DNA from: Tractidigestivibacter montrealensis
GTDB lineage: Bacteria > Actinomycetota > Coriobacteriia > Coriobacteriales > Atopobiaceae
Assembly: GCF_024741235.1 (NCBI RefSeq)
Contig: NZ_JANSKA010000001.1
Span: forward strand, 473,133-537,132
Length of the DNA stretch: 64,000 nt
Reading direction: 5' to 3'
Shown here: positions 52,444 through 60,749 of the stretch, piece by piece
How the letters are laid out: every line of letters begins with the position of its first letter
How positions within the stretch are numbered: position 1 is the first letter of the stretch
The notes under the pieces: model-generated
What the model was told of the DNA's origin: nothing
Seen by the model: only the letters and a program-made list of their open reading frames with translations
Database searches by the model: none
Program-made: the position numbers and the translations under genes

Positions 52444-53334
52444 TTAGCAGACTTGGCCGTCCAAACCAACCGTAAACACAGCCTTTGCCCACCATCCATG
52501 CTCATTTTCCGCAGCCCGCGCAATACGCTCGGCCCCAGAGGCAGACTCGCAAATGGCAAACGAGCAGGAACCCGAGCCTGTTATCTGCGATGCAATCACG
52601 CCCGACTGCTGCGCAAGCCAAGCCGCAGGCTCCCCCATCGCCGGCTTCAGGCGCAGCGCCGCCGGTGCGAGGTTGTTGTAGAGATGCGCCGCAACGCCTG
52701 GGACGTCGCCCCTCGCGAGCGTGTCACACAGTGCGTCGGGACTCTCCGGCGCAGTTGGAACACGGTCGAACTCCTCGTACACCTCGCGCGTCGAGCTGGC
52801 GCAGTCCGCCGGCATCACCAGCGCAAGGGGCACTCCCCCAAGCACCGGGAACGTGTTTTCGAGCACGTCTCCCGCGCCTCTCAGCAGCGACGGCACGGGG
52901 TTGAGGAAGAACGCAACATCCGCGCCCACGCGCCGTGCGACATCAACAACGCGCTGGTCAAGCGGATCGACATCCCAGCGCTCCGCAAGCGCGCGAAGAA
53001 CGGATCCGGCGTCTGCCGAGGAGCTTCCAAGGCCTCCCCCGCTGGGAATGCGACGCTCAATGCGAACAGAGACGCACTCCTCCACACCCAGCGCCCGCGA
53101 GAGGAGCTCGATTGCCCGCTGGGTGGCGTTCCCTCGCACAAGACCATCGAACGAAGGCTCAAAGGCGACGCTGGTCTCGGGTGCAGACTCAATCGTAATG
53201 GTGTTGAAGAGACCAACCGGCACCATGACCGAGTCCACGCGGTGATAGCCGCGCGCGTCCTTCTCGGCATAGATGCCCAGGTGAAGGTTAATCTTGCAGG
53301 GCGCCTGTACGGTCTGTAGGCGTGAGCGCGGCAT
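52444..53334 (-). CDS. ispE: 4-diphosphocytidyl-2-C-methyl-D-erythritol kinase
   Basis: A 296-residue GHMP kinase of the MEP pathway, phosphorylating CDP-ME. The ATP loop PSGGGLGSSSADA spans about 97-109, the N-terminal lysine/asparagine region is APCKINLHLGIY, and GSGSCSFAI near the C-terminus is the third GHMP motif. With ispD and ispF it makes three MEP-pathway genes in this window. veg lies 16 bases upstream, the same neighbourhood as in Bacillus subtilis. tRNA-Pro follows closely. Confidence 0.95.
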   Translation of the reverse strand: MPRSRLQTVQAPCKINLHLGIYAEKDARGYHRVDSVMVPVGLFNTITIESAPETSVAFEPSFDGLVRGNATQRAIELLSRALGVEECVSVRIERRIPSGGGLGSSSADAGSVLRALAERWDVDPLDQRVVDVARRVGADVAFFLNPVPSLLRGAGDVLENTFPVLGGVPLALVMPADCASSTREVYEEFDRVPTAPESPDALCDTLARGDVPGVAAHLYNNLAPAALRLKPAMGEPAAWLAQQSGVIASQITGSGSCSFAICESASGAERIARAAENEHGWWAKAVFTVGLDGQVC

Positions 53335-53350
53335 GCGGTCTCCGGTGGGA

Positions 53351-53650
53351 CTACTCTTCGGGAAGGTCTGCCGTGTAGTCGAGCAGGCGCTCGCCCGTGT
53401 TCATGTCGTAAAGCTCGACGGTGCCGGTGAGCACGTCGACGTACTGGTAGGACTGGCGAGCCTTGCGGCCGCGGCGCTCCTCGACCTCAATCACGAAGAG
53501 GGACGGGTGCACGTGAACCAGGGTGCCCGCACGCTCGACAATACGCGAGCGGCCCATATTGGCGCGGACCTTCACACGCTGACCCTCGAGGGCCTTGAGC
53601 TCCTCGCGGATCTGGTCAATGCGGTTGACTGGCGGAATGTCGTTCTCCAT
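53351..53650 (-). CDS. veg: Veg family protein
   Basis: A 99-residue protein whose core, GQRVKVRANMGRSRIVERAG then SLFVIEVEER and SYQYVDVLTGTVEL, matches Veg of Bacillus (DUF1021), a small beta-barrel protein that affects biofilm matrix genes there; its molecular role is not settled. The ATG at 53650 follows GGGAG. veg-ispE order is conserved with Bacillus. A TACTT/TATGG-type -10 may lie near 53665-53690, but it is weak. Confidence 0.88.
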   Translation of the reverse strand: MENDIPPVNRIDQIREELKALEGQRVKVRANMGRSRIVERAGTLVHVHPSLFVIEVEERRGRKARQSYQYVDVLTGTVELYDMNTGERLLDYTADLPEE

Positions 53651-53846
53651 GAGACTCCCAACAGGCCATAGTTGGACCAAGTATCGAATACACAAAAAGT
53701 AATGATACCCAGACGTAACGCCGTTCCTGCAGTTAGGGAAGAAAACAGCACGACAAGACCACGGGCTGGCAGTCATGCGCCCAGCTGCCGCGCCGACGCA
53801 TGTCCCAGGTGCTACACTTCCGGCGTCAACGACAAAGGAGGACGCA

Positions 53847-54923
53847 ATGGACGAGACGAGAAGGGCACGGGTGATCGAGAACCTGCGCGATATGGGACTC
53901 ACGCAGGCGCTCATTTCTGATCCCATGTCCATCTACTACCTTACGGGGTACTACACCGAGCCCTACGAGAGGTTCCTTGCGCTCTACCTCAATGCCAACG
54001 GCGCGTCGACGCTCTTTGCGAACCGTCTCTTCCCCGACGCCACCACCGCGTGCAACGACGTGCGGACCTTCGACGACACCGAGGACCCCGTGCCCATGGT
54101 CGCCGAGGTCACAGACCACAGCGCACCGCTGGGCGTCGACAAGAAGCTCGCCGCACGGTGGCTGGTGCCGCTCCAGGAGGCTGGCGCCGCGTCAGAGTTC
54201 AAGCTGGGCTCCGCAGCCGTGGACGACGCCCGCTCTGTAAAGTCTCCGGAGGAGCAGGAGCTCATGTGCACCGCCTCGCGCACCAACGACAAGGCCATGG
54301 AGTGGCTCGCCGCCCAGGTCCGCGAGGGCGTAACCGAGCAGGAGATTGCCGGCGGACTTCTCGACGTCTATCGCTCGCTGGGCGCGCAGGACCACTCCTT
54401 TGCGCCCATCGTGAGCTTTGGGGCAAACGCAGCCGACCCGCACCACTCCCCCGACGGCACCGTCCTTGCCAAGGGCGACGTGGTGCTCTTTGACGTGGGC
54501 TGCCGGCAGGACATGTACTGCTCGGACATGACGCGCTCGTTCTTCTACGGCGAGCCCACCGAGCACCAGCGGGCGGTCTACGAGTGCGTTCTCCACGCAA
54601 ACGAGGCGGCCGAGGCCATCGTGCGGCCCGGGGTCACGTTTGCCGAGATAGACCGGGCCGCACGTGGCGTCATCGAGGATGCGGGCTGGGGACAGTACTT
54701 CACGCACCGGCTGGGACATCAGATTGGTCTTGAGGACCACGAGCCGGGCGACGTCTCGTCAGCGCACGACGAGCCCGTGCGCCCTGGCCAGTGCTTCTCC
54801 ATCGAGCCGGGCATCTACCTCCCCGGCGACGTGGGCGTGCGCATCGAGGACCTGGTCATCGTGACCGAGGACGGCTGCGAGGTGCTCAACTCGTACTCCA
54901 AAGGACTCGCGGTGCTCAAGTAG
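53847..54923 (+). CDS. M24 family Xaa-Pro peptidase
   Basis: A 358-residue pita-bread metallopeptidase. The two-metal site is complete: Asp216 (FDVGCRQ), Asp227 (YCSDMTR), His291 (RLGHQIGLEDHE), Glu320 (SIEPGIYL) and Glu334 (VRIEDLV). The N-terminal creatinase-like domain (about 1-120) is present. It should release the N-terminal residue from peptides with proline at position two; creatinase-type activity is an alternative. ATG at 53847 follows AAAGGAGG. Divergent from veg; a strong inverted-repeat element follows. Confidence 0.88.
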   Translation: MDETRRARVIENLRDMGLTQALISDPMSIYYLTGYYTEPYERFLALYLNANGASTLFANRLFPDATTACNDVRTFDDTEDPVPMVAEVTDHSAPLGVDKKLAARWLVPLQEAGAASEFKLGSAAVDDARSVKSPEEQELMCTASRTNDKAMEWLAAQVREGVTEQEIAGGLLDVYRSLGAQDHSFAPIVSFGANAADPHHSPDGTVLAKGDVVLFDVGCRQDMYCSDMTRSFFYGEPTEHQRAVYECVLHANEAAEAIVRPGVTFAEIDRAARGVIEDAGWGQYFTHRLGHQIGLEDHEPGDVSSAHDEPVRPGQCFSIEPGIYLPGDVGVRIEDLVIVTEDGCEVLNSYSKGLAVLK

Positions 54924-54947
54924 ACTACCCGCAGAGAAGGATTAGCC

Positions 54948-55080
54948 CCTCTCGCAAAACCTGCGGGTTAATTGCAGCCCCCATAGAGGGCACAATCAAT
55001 TTACCAGCGCTTCTATCAACAACGCCCCTCCCAAAACTGCAACTAAACCGCAGTTTTGGGAGGGGCCATTTTGCGAGAGG
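54948..55080. repeat. Nested inverted-repeat element between the M24 peptidase and nagB
   Basis: Outer arms CCTCTCGCAAAA (54948-54959) and TTTTGCGAGAGG (55069-55080) are a perfect 12-bp inverted pair 109 bases apart. Inside lies a 17-bp perfect hairpin (55024-55040 with 55050-55066, nine-base loop). CTGCGGGTTAATTGCAG on the left and CTGCGGTTTAGTTGCAG on the minus strand of the right hairpin agree at 15 of 17 bases, so the halves are related. Could be a MITE-like element or two facing terminators. Confidence 0.65.
55024..55066 (-). terminator. Terminator after nagB
   Basis: A 17-bp perfect stem (arms start GCCCCTCCC) lies 60 bases after the nagB stop. The U-tract is lacking outside, but the stem itself carries TTTT in its 3' half, and the structure could work for either strand, since the M24 peptidase gene converges on it. 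Confidence 0.6.
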
Positions 55081-55126
55081 CAACTCCAACCGGTCTTGTC
55101 CAAGGACGAGAAGGCCGGGCGCGAGT

Positions 55127-55861
55127 CTACGCCTCCGGGCAGAGCGCCAGCGCCGCCTCGTCGGCAATCACGGTGCAGCTGGTGTGCAGCTGCAGGATGG
55201 ACGCGGGGCACTGCGGGGTAACGGGTCCAAAGCACATGTCGTAGACGGCCTGGGCCTTCTCCGGGCCGGATGCCAGGATGAGGATGCTGCGCGCGTACAT
55301 GATGGTCTGCACGCCCATGGTGTAGGCCTGGCGCGGCACGTCGTCGGCGTTGTCGAAGAGGCGGCTGTTGGCCTGGATGGTGCTCTCGGTGAGGTCAACG
55401 CAGTGCGTGCCCTTGGAGAAGTGGTCATCGGGCTCGTTGAAGCCAATGTGACCGTTGCGGCCAATGCCGAGGAGCTGCAGGTCAGGATAGCCAGCCTCGC
55501 GCACTATGCGATCGTACTCGGAGCATGCCTCGTCCGCGTTGGGGTTTGCGCCGTCGGGCACGTGCGTGTTGGCAAGGTCGATGTTGATCTTGTCGAAGAA
55601 GTTCTGCCGCATGAAGTAGTGATAGCTCTGCGGGTCCTCGTGCGTAAGGCCGCGGTACTCATCCAGGTTGTAGGTGCTAACCTGTGAGAAGTCGCAGTCG
55701 CCCTTGTGGTTCCACTCGGCAAGCTGCTCATAGGTGCCAATGGGCGTGGTGCCGGTGGCAAGGCCGAGGACGCTGGTGGGCTTGAGGATCACCTGGGCCG
55801 AGATCACGTTCGCCGCCTTGCGGCTCATGTCCCGATAGTCCTTGGTGCGGATGATTCTCAT
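55127..55861 (-). CDS. nagB: Glucosamine-6-phosphate deaminase
   Basis: A 244-residue enzyme converting glucosamine-6-phosphate to fructose-6-phosphate and ammonia, the last step of amino-sugar use. It starts MRIIRTKDYRDMSRKAANVI, with LGLATGTTPIGTYEQL (phosphate site), YNLDEYRGL (proton-transfer aspartate), and GIGRNGHIGFNEPDDHFSKG, the NagB signature. Length is normal for the monofunctional short form. AGAAGGAGG precedes the ATG. Alone on its transcript, with a structured leader. Confidence 0.95.
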   Translation of the reverse strand: MRIIRTKDYRDMSRKAANVISAQVILKPTSVLGLATGTTPIGTYEQLAEWNHKGDCDFSQVSTYNLDEYRGLTHEDPQSYHYFMRQNFFDKINIDLANTHVPDGANPNADEACSEYDRIVREAGYPDLQLLGIGRNGHIGFNEPDDHFSKGTHCVDLTESTIQANSRLFDNADDVPRQAYTMGVQTIMYARSILILASGPEKAQAVYDMCFGPVTPQCPASILQLHTSCTVIADEAALALCPEA

Positions 55862-55881
55862 GGGAGTCCCTCCTTCTGCAA

Positions 55882-55925
55882 GCGGGTGACCTCCCGTGGC
55901 ACCCGCCCGTGGCTTTTAAGCCACG
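55882..55925 (-). promoter_or_regulatory. Structured leader of nagB
   Basis: On the minus strand two hairpins precede the nagB ribosome binding site: CGTGGCTT/AAGCCACG (55908-55925) and GCGGGTG/CACCCGC (55882-55906, with GGAGG in its loop). The second could hide or expose a ribosome binding sequence. I do not recognise a known riboswitch. Confidence 0.4.
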
Positions 55926-56074
55926 CTTGACGTGTGCGGCCACCAGGGCGAGGTCGCGTTTGCTATGAGAAGGGTCCACCACGTCGAGGCCCCTGCCCGT
56001 CCATGGTGGCCTGGGGCACATGCCTCAGACGGCTTCATTCTACATGCGTGCCATGCGGAAGAAGAGACAAACCA

Positions 56075-56097
56075 ATAAAGACTCCTCAAACGAGGAG
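56075..56097 (-). terminator. Rho-independent terminator after rdgB
   Basis: CTCCTC (56082-56087) pairs with GAGGAG (56092-56097); minus-strand tail TCTTTATTGG. It lies 18 bases after the rdgB stop. Confidence 0.7.
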
Positions 56098-56115
56098 CGC
56101 AAATAGCGTCTATGC

Positions 56116-56739
56116 CTACAGCTTCCCCGCCAGGTCTTCCAGTGCGTGGAAGCGGTGCGAGATGGCGTTCTTCTCGCCCGGCGTGAGCTCGGCCATCGTC
56201 TTGCCTGGGGTGTCTGCCGGCAGGAACAGCGGGTCGTAGCCAAAGCCGTGGTCCCCACGGCGTTCGTGGCCAATGGTGCCCTCGCAGTCGCCGTCGCCAC
56301 GCAGGACCTCGCCGCCGCGTACGAGCACCACGGTGGAGTGGAAGCGCGCACCGCGACGCTCATCGGGAACGTTGACCATAAGGCGCTCGAGCTTGTCGTT
56401 GTTTGCGTCGTCGTTGCCGTGCTCGCCAGCCCAGCGGGCCGAGAAGATCCCGGGAGCGCCATCAAGCGCGTCCACGCAGAGCCCGGAGTCATCCGCAATG
56501 GCCATGGGGAGGCCCGTCTCGGCGACTGCCGCCCGCGCCTTGATGAGGGCGTTCTCGAAGAAGTTGGCGCCGTCCTCGACGGGATCGGGAAAGTCCCCAA
56601 GCTCACCCAGGGCAACAAAGTGCACGCCGGGAACGGACTTTGAGAGAATTGCCTCGATCTCGGTCACCTTGTGGGGATTGCCCGTGGCAACCACCACGGT
56701 GTGCTCAGGGTCAAGCGCCTTGATGTCGATTGTCGCCAT
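56116..56739 (-). CDS. rdgB: XTP/dITP diphosphatase (HAM1/RdgB)
   Basis: A 207-residue house-cleaning pyrophosphatase that removes dITP and XTP from the nucleotide pool. Motifs are VVVATGNPHKVTEIEAIL, DDSGLCVDALDGAPGIFSAR and HGFGYDPLFL. The ATG at 56739 follows AAAGGA at seven bases. It lies directly behind rph, an arrangement seen widely, where the two can also be fused. Confidence 0.95.
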   Translation of the reverse strand: MATIDIKALDPEHTVVVATGNPHKVTEIEAILSKSVPGVHFVALGELGDFPDPVEDGANFFENALIKARAAVAETGLPMAIADDSGLCVDALDGAPGIFSARWAGEHGNDDANNDKLERLMVNVPDERRGARFHSTVVLVRGGEVLRGDGDCEGTIGHERRGDHGFGYDPLFLPADTPGKTMAELTPGEKNAISHRFHALEDLAGKL

Positions 56740-56782
56740 GCCAGTGTCCTTTCGCCGCAACGGGCCATCCGCCCCGCGATGC

Positions 56783-57526
56783 CTATGCGCCAAAGCCCGT
56801 GACCTCACGCTGAATCTGGAGAAGCTGGTCGATGCCCTTCTGCCCAAGGTCAAGCAGACGCCCCAGCTGCTCGCGGTCGAAGGTCGCGCGCTCGCCCGTG
56901 CCCTGAACCTCAACAATGCGGCCATCGGAGGAGCCCACCAGGTTCATGTCCACGTCCGCGTGCGAGTCCTCCGGGTAGTCGAGGTCGAGAAGCTCGACGC
57001 CACGCACGACTCCCATCGAGATGGCTGCGACCTGTCCCGTAAGGGGAACGCGCTTGATGCGCCCCTTCGCGCAGGCGGCTGCGAGCGCCTCGTAGAGCGC
57101 CACCCAGGCGCCGGTAATGGAGGCCGTGCGGGTGCCGCCGTCTGCCTGGATCACGTCACAGTCCACCGTCACCGTAAACTCGCCCAGGTGGCGGAGGTCG
57201 CAGACGGCACGCAGCGAGCGTCCCACCAGGCGCTCGATCTCCATCGAGCGGCCCTTGCGGCCCTTGTACTCGCGCGGAGTGCGGCGGTTGGTGGCAGCCG
57301 GGAGCATGGCATACTCCGCCGTGACCCAGCCGTCGCGACTCGCGCCGCGCCACTTGGGCACACCCTCCTCGATGGTCGCCGCGCACAGCACGCGCGTGTC
57401 GCCAAACTCCGCCAGGCACGAGCCGTCGGCGTTCTTCATCACGTTTGGCGTTAGCGTGACCGGGCGCATCTCGGCAACAGACCGGCCAAAGCTGCGCTCA
57501 GACTGGGTGGCGCTCTCCTGGGGCAT
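56783..57526 (-). CDS. rph: Ribonuclease PH
   Basis: A 247-residue phosphorolytic exoribonuclease that trims tRNA 3' ends. It has RPVTLTPNVMKNADGSCLAE near the start, RTPREYKGRKGRSMEIERLV, TVTVDCDVIQADGGTRTASI (catalytic aspartates), and DLDYPEDSHADVDMNLVGSS. The ATG at 57526 follows GGGAGACACC. It is just downstream of tRNA-Val and upstream of rdgB. Confidence 0.96.
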   Translation of the reverse strand: MPQESATQSERSFGRSVAEMRPVTLTPNVMKNADGSCLAEFGDTRVLCAATIEEGVPKWRGASRDGWVTAEYAMLPAATNRRTPREYKGRKGRSMEIERLVGRSLRAVCDLRHLGEFTVTVDCDVIQADGGTRTASITGAWVALYEALAAACAKGRIKRVPLTGQVAAISMGVVRGVELLDLDYPEDSHADVDMNLVGSSDGRIVEVQGTGERATFDREQLGRLLDLGQKGIDQLLQIQREVTGFGA

Positions 57527-57570
57527 GGTGTCTCCCGTCTGCCGGCGCACATCCGCCGGCGCTCATGCAA

Positions 57571-57602
57571 CGGGGCCAGCCGGCTCACGCCGACCGGCCC
57601 CG
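57571..57602 (-). other. Hairpin between tRNA-Val and rph
   Basis: CGGGGCC (57571-57577) and GGCCCCG (57596-57602) with an inner GCCGG/CCG arm. Its tail, TTGCATG, is only slightly T-rich; it may be a partial terminator that sets rph expression relative to the tRNA. Confidence 0.5.
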
Positions 57603-57612
57603 ACTCTTCTCA

Positions 57613-57688
57613 TGGTGGGCGATGACGGATTCGAACCGCCGACCTTGTGCGTGTAAGGCACCTGCGCTAGCCACTGCGCCAATCGCCC
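57613..57688 (-). tRNA. tRNA-Val (TAC)
   Basis: A 76-base cloverleaf with acceptor GGGCGAT/ATCGCCC, anticodon loop CTTACAC (anticodon TAC), T-loop TTCGAAT, and encoded CCA. The anticodon stem GGTGC/GCACA has a G-A mismatch at its outer pair (27-43). Confidence 0.93.
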
Positions 57689-57770
57689 ATGTTTAGCGAG
57701 TGTACCACGGAACCCGGAAGCGGCACACGCATCGCCCGCACCCGGCGCAGCCCGCGCCCATCTCGCCTGC

Positions 57771-57783
57771 TATACTTGACCCA
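57771..57783 (+). promoter_or_regulatory. murE -10 element implying a leaderless mRNA
   Basis: TATACT (57771-57776) is followed by six bases and then the ATG at 57783, so transcription should start at or next to the A of the start codon. No Shine-Dalgarno site precedes the ATG; the -35 region is poor (CAGCCC). Confidence 0.65.
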
Positions 57784-59321
57784 TGAATACTACACTCACA
57801 TCTCTTGCCCAGCTCCTCGACAATGAGGGGCTGCTGGCCACCACAGCAAACATCACCGCCGAAAAGGGCGCCACGCCCATCACCGGGGTCGACTGCGACT
57901 CGCGCGTCATTGTCCCAGCGCATGTCTTTGTGTGCAAGGGCGCCGCCTTCAAGCCAGCCTATCTCACCTCCGCGCTCGAAAAGGGCGCCGTGGCCTACCT
58001 TTGCGACAGGGACCGCGCAGCCGAGCTGGCAGACGTTGCCCCCGGGACGCCCGCACTCATCGCCACGGACCTGCGCCGCGCCATGGCGTTCGCCTCGGCC
58101 GAGGCCTTTGGCCACCCCGACCACGACCTCACTGTCATTGGCATCACCGGCACCAAGGGCAAGTCGACGGTGTCCTACATGCTCCGCGCCGTGCTTGACG
58201 GCAACGAGACGCACGCACGTACCGGCGTCATGGGCTCCATCGAGACCTTCGACGGCATCGAGCGCGAGGAGAGCCACAACACCACGCCGGAGTCCCCGGA
58301 CCTCTGGCGTCACCTCGCCAACGCCCGCAAGGCCGGCCTTGCCTACATGGACATGGAGGTCTCGAGCCAGGCCCTCAAGTACGACCGAGTCCTGGGCCTT
58401 GACCTTGCAGTTGCATGCTTCCTCAACATTGGGCGCGACCACATCTCGCCCGTTGAGCACCCCAATTTCGAGGACTACTTCCAGAGCAAGCTCCGCATCT
58501 TTGATCAGGCGCGCGTTGCCGTGGTGAACCTCGACTCCGACGAGATCCATACCATCCTCGAACGCGCCCGGCGCTGCGAGCGCGTGGTGACCTTCTCGGC
58601 CAAGGACAGCTCGGCGGACGTCTGGGCATCTGACATTCAGAGCGCCTACGGCATGGTCTCGTTCACCGCGCACACTCCAAGCTGGGAGGGGCCCATCTGC
58701 CTGGGCATGCCGGGCCTCTTCAACGTAGACAACGCCCTTGCAACCATCGCCATCTGCGAGGTCCTGGGCATTGGGTGCGAGAGGATTGCCGAGCCGCTCT
58801 CTCGCGCGCGCGTCCCCGGCCGCATGGAGCTTCTCCCCAGCCCCGACACCAAGGTTGTGGCGCTGGTTGACTACGCTCACAACAAGCTCTCCTACCAGCG
58901 GTTCTTTCCCTCGGTCAAGGAGGAGTTCCCGGGGTATCGCATCATTGCCGTCTTTGGCGCCCCCGGTGGCAAGGCGTACGAGCGCCGCCACGAGCTTCCC
59001 CAGGAGGCCGCCAAGTACGCCGACTACCTCATCTACACTGAGGAGGACCCGGCAAACGACCCCGTAGAGGAGATCTGCCAGCAAATGGCAGATGCCACGC
59101 CGGAGGGCACGGCATACGAGGTCATTCTCGACCGCGAGGAGGCCATTCGCCGCGCCGTCCAGCTTGGCTACGAGGGCGAGAGTCCGGCCATTCTCTGCCT
59201 TCTGGCCAAGGGCGACGAGACGCGCCAGCATGAGGGCAACGAGTTTGTCCCCTGCCGCACGGACGGCGACATCTACGAGGAGGCCGTTCGCAACTGGCAC
59301 CCGTCACACCCCGAGGCATAG
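57783..59321 (+). CDS. murE: MurE-type UDP-MurNAc-tripeptide synthetase
   Basis: A 512-residue Mur ligase adding the third residue of the peptidoglycan stem peptide. The ATP loop is GTKGKST (123-129), with the carbamylated-lysine region downstream and the central ligase motifs NIGRDH and FNVDNALA. In the place of the DNPR motif that binds meso-diaminopimelate stands EEDPANDP (DPAN at 422-425), which points to L-lysine or another diamino acid rather than DAP, but this is inference. Probably leaderless, on the plus strand away from tRNA-Val, convergent with pdp. Confidence 0.88.
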   Translation: MNTTLTSLAQLLDNEGLLATTANITAEKGATPITGVDCDSRVIVPAHVFVCKGAAFKPAYLTSALEKGAVAYLCDRDRAAELADVAPGTPALIATDLRRAMAFASAEAFGHPDHDLTVIGITGTKGKSTVSYMLRAVLDGNETHARTGVMGSIETFDGIEREESHNTTPESPDLWRHLANARKAGLAYMDMEVSSQALKYDRVLGLDLAVACFLNIGRDHISPVEHPNFEDYFQSKLRIFDQARVAVVNLDSDEIHTILERARRCERVVTFSAKDSSADVWASDIQSAYGMVSFTAHTPSWEGPICLGMPGLFNVDNALATIAICEVLGIGCERIAEPLSRARVPGRMELLPSPDTKVVALVDYAHNKLSYQRFFPSVKEEFPGYRIIAVFGAPGGKAYERRHELPQEAAKYADYLIYTEEDPANDPVEEICQQMADATPEGTAYEVILDREEAIRRAVQLGYEGESPAILCLLAKGDETRQHEGNEFVPCRTDGDIYEEAVRNWHPSHPEA

Positions 59322-59354
59322 CCCGCGCGAGGCGATTTCCAGCCGCCAATGAAC

Positions 59355-59396
59355 GTGCCCCGCAGCCACGGCGAGAGAGCCGGACTTGCGGGGCAC
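59355..59396. terminator. Bidirectional terminator hairpin between murE and pdp
   Basis: GTGCCCCGCA (59355-59364) and TGCGGGGCAC (59387-59396) form a perfect 10-bp stem with an inner CGGC/GCCG arm, 34 bases past the murE stop and 28 bases past the pdp stop. No marked U-tract on either side. Confidence 0.65.
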
Positions 59397-59423
59397 GCTT
59401 GTGCGGACGCTCTTAGCCCCCGC

Positions 59424-60749
59424 CTAGGCGAGCCGCTCCACGCCGTTGCGGGTTACGCGCGCATAGACGAGAGGCTCAGGCTGAGGCTGCTCGTCACCAA
59501 TCTCGTAGGCGTCGCGAAGAATCTGCTCCCCCTCGTCGAGCTGCGCCTCGCTCGACGCGTGAAGCGTTGCGAGAACCTCGCCCTTCGTCACCTTGTCGCC
59601 GGCTTTCTTCTGAAGGATTATTCCGGCGAGCGGGTCGATGGAGTCTTCCTTGCGCGCCCGCCCGGCGCCAAGTGCCACCGAGGCAATGCCCACGCGTTCG
59701 GTGTTCATGTGGCGCACCCAGCCGTCGCGCCCGGAACGCACGTCACGCATGCAGGCATCAGAGCCAAAGCGGCTGGGGTCGCGCACGTAGGACGCATCCC
59801 CGCCTTGGGCGGCAACCATCTGGGCGAGCTTCTCCAGACCCGCACCGTTCTCTATCTGCGCACGGGCCATCGAGCGGCAGGCGACAATGTCGCCCTTGTC
59901 CGCAAGCTCGAGCATGTTTGCCGCAAGCTCCACGCAGATGTCCCTAAGGTCCTGCGGCCCTTCGCCCATGAGGGTCCGGGCGGCCTCCCCCACCTCAAGG
60001 GCATTGCCCACGCAACAGCCAAGCGGACGGTCCATGTTCGTGATGAGTGCCGCCGTCGTGCGACCAACGCCCTCGCCAATGCGGACCATCTCCTGCGCCA
60101 ACGCGACGGCATCGTCAACGGTCTTCATGAACGCGCCGCTGCCACACTTCACGTCGAGAAGGATCTTGTCAGACCCAGCGGCAATCTTCTTGCTCATAAC
60201 GCTGGAGGCAATGAGCGGCAGCGAGTCAACCGTAGCCGTCACGTCTCGCAGCGCATAGAGCTTCTTGTCTGCGGGCACCAGGTTTCCGGTCTGGCCGGCA
60301 ACGGCGCATCCAATCTCGCCCACAATGGAAAAGAAGCGCTGCTCGTCAATAGAGGTGGTAAGACCGGGAATGGACTCTAGCTTATCAAGCGTACCGCCGG
60401 TGTGCCCTAGACCACGTCCGCTCATCTTGGCAACGCGCACGCCAAGCGACGCCACGACAGGTGCCACCACCAGGGTGGTCTTGTCTCCCACGCCGCCGGT
60501 GGAGTGCTTGTCCACCTTGACGCCGGGAATGGGCGAGAGGTCCACCACGTCACCTGAGTGCGCCATATCAAGGGTGAGACGCACGATCTCGCGGTCGGTC
60601 ATGCCCTCGTAGAAGATAGCCATGCAGAGCGCGGAGGCCTGGTAATCCGGAATGTCACCCGCCACGTAGCCATTAACGAAGAAGTCAATCTGCTCGTCGG
60701 TAAGCTCGTGGCCGTCTCGCTTGCTCTCGATGATGTCGTACATCCTCAC
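59424..60749 (-). CDS. pdp: Pyrimidine-nucleoside phosphorylase
   Basis: A 441-residue enzyme that splits uridine, deoxyuridine and thymidine with phosphate. It starts (M)RMYDIIESKRDGHELTDEQI and has VDKHSTGGVGDKTTLVVAPV (phosphate and base site), KMSGRGLGHTGGTLDKLESI, and the C-terminal domain with VGIASVALGAGRARKEDSID. A GTG at 60749 overlaps the cdd stop (GTGA) and gives the family-typical MRM start; ATG at 60743 is the alternative. Last gene of the nucleoside uptake and salvage operon. Confidence 0.94.
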   Translation of the reverse strand: MRMYDIIESKRDGHELTDEQIDFFVNGYVAGDIPDYQASALCMAIFYEGMTDREIVRLTLDMAHSGDVVDLSPIPGVKVDKHSTGGVGDKTTLVVAPVVASLGVRVAKMSGRGLGHTGGTLDKLESIPGLTTSIDEQRFFSIVGEIGCAVAGQTGNLVPADKKLYALRDVTATVDSLPLIASSVMSKKIAAGSDKILLDVKCGSGAFMKTVDDAVALAQEMVRIGEGVGRTTAALITNMDRPLGCCVGNALEVGEAARTLMGEGPQDLRDICVELAANMLELADKGDIVACRSMARAQIENGAGLEKLAQMVAAQGGDASYVRDPSRFGSDACMRDVRSGRDGWVRHMNTERVGIASVALGAGRARKEDSIDPLAGIILQKKAGDKVTKGEVLATLHASSEAQLDEGEQILRDAYEIGDEQPQPEPLVYARVTRNGVERLA

